Shown here in pieces: positions 1 to 5,022 of a stretch of DNA of 5,641 nucleotides (its first letter is position 1; every line of letters begins with the position of its first letter). Source of the DNA: Burkholderia gladioli (GTDB lineage Bacteria; Pseudomonadota; Gammaproteobacteria; Burkholderiales; Burkholderiaceae); NCBI GenBank assembly GCA_009914575.1, contig WNEB01000120.1, positions 1-5,641 of the forward strand, in the 5' to 3' direction. The position numbers were made by a program, and so were the translations under genes. The notes under the pieces were generated by a model. The model was not told the DNA's origin. It saw nothing but the letters and a program-made list of their open reading frames with translations, and searched no databases.

Positions 1-178
1 GGCCATCCATGGTGAACACCTCGCCACACGGGAGCAGGCCAAGGCTCATGTGTTTGACTACATTGAGGTTGACTACAATCGGATCCGGCTGCACTCGACC
101 CTGGGCTACCTCAGCCCAGAGCAGTACGGGCTGGCCAATGTCGCTTAGATAGGTGTCCGTAAATCAGGGGCAAGATCA
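1..178 (+). mobile_element. Right end of an IS3-family insertion sequence
   Basis: This is the right-hand end of an IS3-family element that begins outside the window. It holds the end of the transposase gene, a 4-base gap, then a terminal repeat at about 153-178 finishing in CA. Read inward the repeat starts TGATCTTGCCCC and ends GGACAC. That resembles the IS3 terminal repeat pattern, which starts TGATCC and has GGACAC at the same distance. Sequence from 179 onward is coding sequence of an AraC-family regulator, so 178/179 is taken as the insertion junction. IS3-family elements usually duplicate 3-4 bp of target, so 179-181 (GTG) is the candidate duplication. The other copy lies outside the window. 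Confidence 0.85.
2..148 (+). CDS. IS3-family transposase (OrfB), C-terminal end, partial
   Basis: The last 48 codons of an IS3-family OrfB/OrfAB transposase, cut by the left window edge. The reading frame opens at the edge and ends at TAG 146-148. The C-terminal signature of the integrase core is visible: [20 protein letters not shown], then [18 protein letters not shown]. The pattern N-R-x-R-x-H-S-x-L-G-Y-x-(S/T)-P is diagnostic of this family and follows the last catalytic glutamate, which lies upstream of the window. The gene ends about 30 bases before the IS terminus, as usual for IS3 elements. Whether the whole transposase is intact cannot be judged here. Confidence 0.9.
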   Translation, partial: AIHGEHLATREQAKAHVFDYIEVDYNRIRLHSTLGYLSPEQYGLANVA

Positions 179-702
179 GTGCTCGGCGACCGTGCGCTGC
201 CGTTCGTCGAGGGTGGCGTGACGACCGATCCGCGGCTGGCGGCGGCCACCGGCACGCTGCTGCAATCGGTCGGGCAACCGCTCGCTCCGCTCGAACAGGC
301 CGGCGCGATCGCCGAACTGGCCATGCGCTGGCCGCCGTGGCCGGCCTGCCCGATGCGCGCGGCACGACCGATTACGCCGCCGCCCGCCGCGCCCGCGACT
401 ATCTGCGCGAACACGGCACGCGCCCGCTGAAGCTGGAGGAAGTCGAAGCGGCCACCGGGCGCGACCGCTGGAGCCTGTCGCACGATTTCCGCACGTTCTA
501 CGGCACCAGCCCCTATCGCTACCTGACGATGCGCCGGCTCGACGTGGCGCGCCGCCTGCTGATCGCGGGCGAGCCGCTGTCGAGCGCGGCCATCGGCGCC
601 GGGTTCGCCGATCAGGCGCACATGACGCGCCAGTTCGCCCAGGCGTTCGGCATCACGCCGGGCCGCTGGCGGCATATGACGGCGGCCCGGCCGCGCGGCT
701 GA
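179..702 (+). pseudogene. AraC-family regulator remnant: truncated by IS3 element and frameshifted
   Basis: The C-terminal part of an AraC/XylS-family transcription regulator, about 174 residues over two frames. The first frame (179-325) reads VTTDPRLAAATGTLLQSV, the linker after the N-terminal cupin-like sensor domain. At 323-327 the sequence ATGCG appears to lack one G. Restoring ATGGCG joins it in frame to ALAAVAGLPDARG and the DNA-binding domain, which ends at TGA 700-702. That domain has both helix-turn-helix units: KLEEVEAATGRDRWSLSHDF, then LSSAAIGAGFADQAHMTRQF, followed by FGITPGRWR, the usual family ending. The sensor domain, start codon and promoter are missing because the IS3 element sits directly against codon 1 of what remains. 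The product is almost certainly non-functional. Its former target may have been the cupin gene downstream, but this is inferred from position only. Confidence 0.88.
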
Positions 703-801
703 ACGCGCCGCCTCCGCACGCACCCACGATCGTTCAATACGCCGCGCGCGCGGCTCCGTAAGCTCGCGGCTCCCTAACCTTTCCTGCGGACGGATCACAC
801 C

Positions 802-1213
802 ATGACCTCTCCCATCCCGGCATTGCGCGGCCAATGCCAGACCATCGATCTTGGCCGGCAAGCTCGCGCGCGTCGAAGGCTACTGGCAGCAGCGCGTCGT
901 CGCCGAAATGAACGACTACCAGTTCAAGGTCGCGCTGCTCGACGGCGAATTCGTCTGGCACACGCACGACGATACCGACGAAACCTTCATCGTCCTCGAC
1001 GGCGAATTGCAGATCGACATGCGCGGCGGCCCGGCCGGCGACCGCACCATCGTGCTGCGCGCGGGCCAGATGGCGGTGGTGCCGAAAGGCGTCGAGCATC
1101 GTCCGCACGCGCTCGGCGAGGTGAAGCTGCTGCTGGTCGAGCCGCGCGGCGTGGTGAACACCGGCGATGGCGCGCGCAGCGAGCGCACCGTCTCGAACGA
1201 TCTGTGGGTTTGA
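802..1213 (+). pseudogene. Small single-domain cupin protein gene, frameshifted near its N-terminus
   Basis: A single-domain cupin of about 136 residues if repaired. The ATG at 802 begins MTSPIPALRGQCQTID, then the frame is lost at GATCTTGGCC (847-856). One T fewer (851 or 852) would read D-L-A-G-K and continue into the rest of the protein, ending at TGA 1211-1213. Cupin motif 1 is intact as H-x-H-x4-E-x6-G, with the first histidine codon at 959-961. Motif 2 follows as G-x5-P-x-G-x2-H (GQMAVVPKGVEH). These histidines and the glutamate normally bind a divalent metal inside the beta barrel. The substrate is unknown. A TTG at 851 could start a 120-residue product holding the whole barrel, but no ribosome binding site precedes it. 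The gene may therefore be dead or poorly expressed. A sequencing error is the alternative. Confidence 0.8.
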
Positions 1214-1234
1214 TTCCCGCGCGCGGCCGACCGC

Positions 1235-2005
1235 TCAGAGGTGGATTCCGCCCGATACTTCGATGCGCTGGCCGTTGATCCAGCGCGCGTCGTCGGTGCA
1301 GAGGAAGGCCACGGTGCCGCCGATGTCGTCGGCCTGCGCGACGCGGCCGAGCGCCGTCTGCGCCTTCACGTAGGCCTGCAGTTCGGGCGAATTGCGGATC
1401 CGCTCGCCGGCGAAATCGGTCTCCACGCCGCCCGGCGCGATCACGTTGGCGCGGATGCCGCGCGCGCCGTATTCCTTCGCCACATAGCGCGAGAACGTTT
1501 CGACCGCCGTCTTGCAGGCCGCGTAGATCGCGTAGGCCGGCACGATGAAGCGCGTGGCCGCCGCCGTGACGAACACCACGCCGCCGCCTTCGTTCATCAT
1601 CGCCAGGCATTGCTGCGTGAGGAACACCACGCCCTTGAAATGCACGTTCGCGAACGTGTCGAACACGTCTTCCGTGAGTTCCGCGATCGGCACCGCCGCC
1701 CCGATTCCCGCGTTGTTGATCAGGAAGTCGAGCCGCTCCGTGCGCCAGCGCGCCCGCAGCACGGCCTGCAGCTCGGCCTGGAACGGCGCGAACGCGCCGA
1801 TCGCGGCAACGTCCAGCTGCAGCGCCGCCGCCTTGCGGCCCATGCTTTCGATCTGCGCAACCACCGCCTCGGCGTCGGCGCGGCGCGTCTGATACGTCAG
1901 CACCACATCCACGCCCTTGCGCGCCAGCGACAGCGCGATGTCGCGCCCGATCCCGCGGCTGCCGCCCGTCACCAGCGCTACCTTGGCTTGCGTCGTGTCC
2001 GTCAT
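1235..2005 (-). CDS. Short-chain dehydrogenase/reductase (SDR), classical type
   Basis: A 256-residue NAD(P)-dependent oxidoreductase of the classical SDR family, a typical length. The dinucleotide site is TGGSRGIG at residues 13-20, where Arg17 favours NADP(H). NNAG at 97-100 and Asn120 are conserved structural and catalytic positions. The Y-x3-K active-site pair is Tyr161/Lys165. The serine expected 13 residues before the tyrosine is Ala148, within FVTAAATRF; related SDRs carry Ser or Thr there. The C-terminus (NGQRIEVSGG) is typical. The ATG at 2003-2005 is chosen because GGGAG lies 6 bases upstream; an upstream in-frame start reaching 2062 would run through the operator-like palindrome. 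It is divergent from the broken lysR gene, the classic layout for LysR control, and ends 21 bases from the convergent cupin gene. The substrate cannot be named. Confidence 0.93.
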   Translation of the reverse strand: MTDTTQAKVALVTGGSRGIGRDIALSLARKGVDVVLTYQTRRADAEAVVAQIESMGRKAAALQLDVAAIGAFAPFQAELQAVLRARWRTERLDFLINNAGIGAAVPIAELTEDVFDTFANVHFKGVVFLTQQCLAMMNEGGGVVFVTAAATRFIVPAYAIYAACKTAVETFSRYVAKEYGARGIRANVIAPGGVETDFAGERIRNSPELQAYVKAQTALGRVAQADDIGGTVAFLCTDDARWINGQRIEVSGGIHL

Positions 2006-2043
2006 GTCGATCTCCCGTTCAAGAATGCCTCGCATGCTCGTCG

Positions 2044-2063
2044 ATTGTTGATAGATCGACAAT
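2044..2063. promoter_or_regulatory. Operator-like interrupted palindrome between the SDR and lysR genes
   Basis: A 20-bp imperfect palindrome with 8 of 10 base pairs matching: ATTGT and ACAAT arms flank an inner GAT/ATC pair. It lies 38 bases upstream of both the SDR and lysR start codons. LysR-type regulators typically bind interrupted dyads of this size (T-N11-A core) in the divergent intergenic region, so this is the best candidate operator. A second, looser pair, ACAA (2069-2072) and TTGT (2083-2086), lies nearer lysR. The intergenic region is notably more AT-rich than the genes. I could not fit a convincing -35/-10 pair on either strand. The function is inferred. Confidence 0.5.
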
Positions 2064-2101
2064 CCAGCACAATGTGAACGGGTTGTTTATATGGACGCAC
2101 A

Positions 2102-2965
2102 ATGAAAATCGATCCCGGTGCACTGAGCCTGTTCGTGGACGTCCCCCGGGCCGGCGGATTCCGCGGCGCCGCGCGCGCGAACGGCAAGAGCCCGTCGCTG
2201 CTGAGCCAGTCGATCCGGCGGCTCGAGGACAAGCTCGGCGTACGGCTGTTCAACCGCTCGACGCGCAGCGTCGTGCTGACCGAGGCCGGTGCGCGGCTGC
2301 TCGAAAGCGTCGCACCTGCGTTCGCCGAGATCGACGCCGCGCTCGACGTCGTCAACGGCTACCGCGAACGCCCGGTCGGCACCTTGCGCCTGAACGTGCC
2401 GCCGATCGCGGCGCGGCTGATCCTGCCGCGCTTTTTCGCGGCGTATCCGGAGATCGAGGTCGAGCTGGAGGTGGAGGAGAGGAGGAGAGTTTCGTCGACG
2501 TTCTCGCGTCGGGCTGCGATGCCGGGATCCGTTGCGAGGAGCGTCTCGAGGCCGACATGATCGCCGTGCCGATCGGCCCGCGCACCCAGCGTTTCGCAAC
2601 CGCCGCCGCGCCCGGTTATCTGGCCCGGCGCGGCACGCCGCAGCATCCGCGCGACCTGCTCGCCCATGCGTGCCCTGCGCAGCCGTTTTCCGAGCGGCGC
2701 GCTCACGCCGTGGATCTTCGAGCGCGACGGCGAGGTGGTGCGCGTCGAGCCGTCCGGCCCGTTGCGGGTGCGGCCCGGCGGCGCGGGCCGAGGTCGGCAC
2801 CGTCCATCTGTTCGAGCAATGGCTGCAGCCGCACCTCGACAGCGGCGCGCTGACGCCGGTGCTCGCGCCTTGGTGGCAGGCGTTTTCGGGGCCGTTTTGT
2901 ACTATCCGAGCCGGCGGTTGCTGCCGGCGCCGTTGCGCGCGTTCGTGGATTTCATCAAGGGCTGA
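2102..2965 (+). pseudogene. LysR-family transcription regulator, multiply frameshifted
   Basis: A LysR-type regulator gene of near full length (about 285 codons when repaired) whose frame changes at least four times. Residues 1-60 form the winged helix-turn-helix, with the family pattern SLLSQSIRRLEDKLGVRLF followed by LTEAGARLL. The effector domain follows but is interrupted. First, an 8-bp tandem duplication lies at 2474-2489. Second, there is an extra C in CCC 2673-2675. Third, a shift of +1 (or -2) falls around 2775-2790. Fourth, a T appears to be missing from the run at 2895-2898. The pieces read in order: ESFVDVLASGCDAGIR; RSRFPSGALTPWIFERDGE; VGTVHLFEQWLQPHLDSGAL; LYYPSRRLLPAPLRAFVDF, ending at TGA 2963-2965. 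Without repair, translation gives 152 residues: the DNA-binding domain plus a garbled tail. It is divergent from the SDR gene it probably once controlled. Confidence 0.9.
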
Positions 2966-2981
2966 CACGGCGGCGGAAAAG

Positions 2982-3010
2982 CAGAAAGCCGGCGCAAGGC
3001 CGGCTTTCTG
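2982..3010 (-). terminator. Intrinsic terminator downstream of tRNA-Ala
   Basis: A perfect 12-bp inverted repeat (CAGAAAGCCGGC and its complement) with a 5-base loop. On the minus strand it is followed within a few bases by TTTT, so it terminates minus-strand transcription about 10 bases past the tRNA 3' end. It can also serve readthrough from the upstream cytochrome c operon. It sits 16 bases past the stop of the broken lysR gene, and the run of A on its other side means it lacks a good U-tract for plus-strand transcripts. Confidence 0.82.
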
Positions 3011-3019
3011 GAGATTCGT

Positions 3020-3095
<76 letters not shown>

Positions 3096-3107
3096 AACAT
3101 CCGATCG

Positions 3108-3137
3108 ATCATACACAAGCCGATCCGGGGATGGCAA
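3108..3137 (-). promoter_or_regulatory. Sigma70-like promoter for tRNA-Ala
   Basis: On the minus strand, TTGCCA (3132-3137) and TATGAT (3108-3113) are separated by 18 bases. They match the sigma70 -35 and -10 consensus at 4 and 5 of 6 positions. The expected transcription start near 3101 gives a leader of only a few bases before the tRNA at 3095. The promoter lies in the gap between the cytochrome c stop codon and the tRNA, so the tRNA need not depend on the operon. Confidence 0.65.
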
Positions 3138-3158
3138 GCCCGCCGCGCACCGTTTCGC

Positions 3159-3524
3159 TCAGTTCGACGGCGCGCCGGCCAGCACCCATTTGACGACTGC
3201 CTTGATGTCGGCATCGCTCATGCCGGGATGCGCGGGCATCGGGATCACGCCCCACACGCCGGAACCGCCGTCGCGCACCTTCTTCTCGAGCTTGGCCTGG
3301 GCGGCCGGATCGCTCTTGTACTTGGCGGCGATGTCCTTGAACGACGGGCCGACGAGCTTGCGGTCGACCGCGTGGCAACCCATGCAGGCGTTGCCGCGCG
3401 CCACGCGCAGGCCATCGTCGGCGGCGTGCGCCGCGGGCGCGACCGACACCAGTAGGCCCGCGCCCAGCGCGAGCGCCGTGGCGAACGCCGCCGCCGCGCG
3501 GCGAACGGTGCAGCGAACGCTCAT
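3159..3524 (-). CDS. Small periplasmic class I cytochrome c (c551/c552-like)
   Basis: A 121-residue preprotein. Residues 1-34 form a Sec signal peptide: a basic start (MSVRCTVRRA), a hydrophobic core and an AHA cleavage site before Ala35. The mature protein is about 87 residues, the size of c551/c552 electron carriers. The haem-binding motif is CMGCH at 47-51, with His51 the proximal ligand. Met96 in IPMPAHP is the likely sixth ligand, followed by the C-terminal helix (MSDADIKAVVKWVLAG) typical of the family. It would be matured by the c-type cytochrome system and shuttle electrons between periplasmic or membrane redox enzymes; the specific partner is not evident. Its ATG overlaps the dolP stop in an ATGA tetranucleotide, implying translational coupling. 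It is the last protein gene of the cluster. Confidence 0.93.
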   Translation of the reverse strand: MSVRCTVRRAAAAFATALALGAGLLVSVAPAAHAADDGLRVARGNACMGCHAVDRKLVGPSFKDIAAKYKSDPAAQAKLEKKVRDGGSGVWGVIPMPAHPGMSDADIKAVVKWVLAGAPSN

Positions 3525-4297
3525 TGCTTCACCGCCTTCGCGTTGCCCGGATGCACGTTCGGCGAGCTCGTCACCGGCGCGGGCGCCTGCACCTGCAGCG
3601 GAGTGGCGCTGACGCTCGAATCAGGCACCGCGCCCACGGTCGGGCCGACGTCGACGGTCGGCGCGCTCGACGAGGTCAGGCCCGGCGCGTCGACCGGCTT
3701 GATGTACTGGAACACCTTCACGACCTGCAGCACGCCCGGCACGCGGCTCGCCACATCGGCGCCGATGTGGCCTTCGTCGACGGTCACGAGCCCCATCAGA
3801 TAGATGTTGTCGCGCTCGCAAACCACCTTGAAGTTGTTCGCCGAAATGCCCTTCTCGCCCACCAGCGCCGATTTCACGCGGCCTTCGAGGTAGGAATCGT
3901 TGGTGCGGTCGGACAGCGTGGCGGCCGGCTGCAGCGCCAGTTCGTTGACGATCGCGTTGACGTTGTTGATGGCGCGGACGATTTCCTCGGCGCGCTGCTT
4001 CGACGCGTTGTTCGACACTTCACCCGTCAGCAGCACGCGGCGGTTGAACACCGTCACGTTGACGTGCGCGTCGTCGGGCAGGCCGCTGCGCAACTGCGAG
4101 GCCGCCTTGATCTGGATCTCGCGATCTTCCGTCTGCGTGCCCAGCGTGCGGCGATCGGTTGCGATCAACGCGCCGCCGCCGGCAGCGGCGCCGACCACGG
4201 CCAGCAAGCAACCCTGCAGCGAAGCGGCCAGGCCGACCGACAACGCGATCATCAACGTGGTTCTCACAAGCGTCTGTCCAACGCGGCGGGTAGTCAT
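3521..4297 (-). CDS. dolP: Outer-membrane lipoprotein with two BON domains (DolP/YraP-like)
   Basis: A 258-residue predicted lipoprotein. Residues 1-29 are a signal peptide ending in the lipobox LQGC, with Cys30 the lipidation site. Leu at +2 favours sorting to the outer membrane. A glycine/alanine-rich stretch follows, then BON domain 1 (about 58-122, VLLTGEV with Gly92) and BON domain 2 (about 135-200, LMGLVTVDEG with Gly169). DolP maintains outer-membrane integrity and binds anionic phospholipid through its second BON domain. Here a Tyr136 occupies what I believe is the place of the membrane-inserting tryptophan of E. coli DolP; the protein has no Trp. A proline/serine/threonine-rich tail (201-258) extends beyond the usual end. 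The ATG at 4295-4297 is preferred over an in-frame TTG two codons upstream, because AAGGAG lies 9 bases from the ATG but only 3 from the TTG. It lies 19 bases after diaA, the same neighbour as in E. coli. Confidence 0.88.
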   Translation of the reverse strand: MTTRRVGQTLVRTTLMIALSVGLAASLQGCLLAVVGAAAGGGALIATDRRTLGTQTEDREIQIKAASQLRSGLPDDAHVNVTVFNRRVLLTGEVSNNASKQRAEEIVRAINNVNAIVNELALQPAATLSDRTNDSYLEGRVKSALVGEKGISANNFKVVCERDNIYLMGLVTVDEGHIGADVASRVPGVLQVVKVFQYIKPVDAPGLTSSSAPTVDVGPTVGAVPDSSVSATPLQVQAPAPVTSSPNVHPGNAKAVKQ

Positions 4298-4316
4298 CGA
4301 CAAGCTCTCCTTCGAA

Positions 4317-4901
4317 TCAGTCTTCGCCCAGCAGCATCGCGTCGATGCCGTCGCACAGGCAGTGGATGGTCAGCAGATGGACTTCCTGGATGCGCAACGC
4401 CCGGTCGGACGGCACGCCGATATGGATATCCGTGTCGGACAGCGCGGCGGCCAATGCGCCGTCGCGGCCGGCCAGCGCGATCACGGTGATTTCGCGTTCG
4501 CCCGCTTCGGCGGCGGCGGCGAGGATGCGCGGCGAATCGCCGGCCGGATCGATGACAACCAGCACGTCGCCCGTCTGGCCGAGCGCGCGCACTTGCTGCG
4601 CGAAGATCTGATCGACCGCCTCGCCGCTCGTGAACGGGCCGGCGCGGCTTGCATCGGTGGCGAGGGCGAGGCCCGGCAGGCTGGGCCGTTCGCGCTCGAA
4701 GCCGCCGACCAGCGCGTTGGCGAGCCGTTCCGCCGCGGCGACCGAGGGGCCGTCGCCGCAGACGAGAATCTTGTTGCCGTTCGCGAGCGCCATGAACATC
4801 GCATCGACGGCGGCTGCGATCGGCAGCGACAGCGCGTCGAGCACCTCGAGCGCGAGCGCCGCGTTGTCGCGGATATGTTGCTGAATACGTTCGACTGACA
4901 T
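4317..4901 (-). CDS. diaA: SIS-domain DnaA-associating protein (DiaA-like)
   Basis: A 194-residue single-SIS-domain protein, close to the length of E. coli DiaA (196). DiaA tetramers bind DnaA and promote its ordered assembly at oriC. Family features are the helical N-terminus, ILVCGDGPSVAAAERL (45-60), FERERPSLPGLAL (68-80), QQVRALGQTGDVL (102-114) and the C-terminal RIQEVHLLTIHCLCDGID (170-187), which matches DiaA especially well. It is related to the sedoheptulose-7-phosphate isomerase GmhA, but the usual GNGGSAADAQH loop is changed to GDGPSVAAAER. The metal and catalytic positions around it (a His, and the Glu of A-E-L-V-G) are Arg59 and Asn62 here. Isomerase activity is therefore unlikely. 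It heads the diaA-dolP-cytochrome c cluster. AGGA lies only about 2 bases before the ATG, a rather short spacing. Confidence 0.87.
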   Translation of the reverse strand: MSVERIQQHIRDNAALALEVLDALSLPIAAAVDAMFMALANGNKILVCGDGPSVAAAERLANALVGGFERERPSLPGLALATDASRAGPFTSGEAVDQIFAQQVRALGQTGDVLVVIDPAGDSPRILAAAAEAGEREITVIALAGRDGALAAALSDTDIHIGVPSDRALRIQEVHLLTIHCLCDGIDAMLLGED

Positions 4902-5022
4902 CGTCCTATCGCGTGTAGCGTGAAGCCCGGAAAGAAGCGCGGCGGCAAGCCACGCGGTAGCGTGGGTGCGGCGAGTTTACCGCACTCCAGGGCCGCCACC
5001 GCCGCGTCCTTTACATCTGGAC
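4902..5022. other. Intergenic gap between diaA and the IS903-like element
   Basis: These 121 bases hold what remains of the native sequence upstream of diaA. They include a short hairpin (CCACGC/GCGTGG with a GGTA loop, 4950-4965). On the diaA strand there is a TAAACT that could act as a -10 box (4974-4979), but I see no matching -35 element at 16-18 bases. No gene is evident. The promoter of the diaA cluster must lie here, in the insertion sequence, or have been displaced by the insertion. Confidence 0.5.

Noticed and set aside
179..1213. An intact AraC-cupin regulatory pair as a new sensing system
   Set aside because: Both genes are frameshifted and the AraC sensor domain is absent, so no functional system can be claimed here.
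1217..1226. Self-complementary CCGCGCGCGG between the convergent cupin and SDR genes as a terminator
   Set aside because: It has no loop and no adjacent T-run, and such GC palindromes arise easily at this base composition.
2006..2062. N-terminal extension of the SDR to an upstream start at 2062
   Set aside because: The internal ATG at 2003-2005 has a well-spaced GGGAG, and SDR homology starts with the residues just after it. The extension would cover the operator-like palindrome.
1241..2077. 278-codon plus-strand open frame opposite the SDR gene
   Set aside because: It is the antisense shadow of a well-supported SDR gene. Its product is rich in Arg, His and Ala with no recognisable domain, as expected when GC-rich DNA is read backwards.
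4298..4303. TTG start for dolP two codons upstream of the ATG
   Set aside because: AAGGAG would be only 3 bases from the TTG, too close; the ATG has workable spacing.
3524..4489. 321-codon plus-strand open frame opposite dolP and the end of diaA
   Set aside because: It spans two real genes on the other strand, is Arg/His-rich and has no domain pattern.
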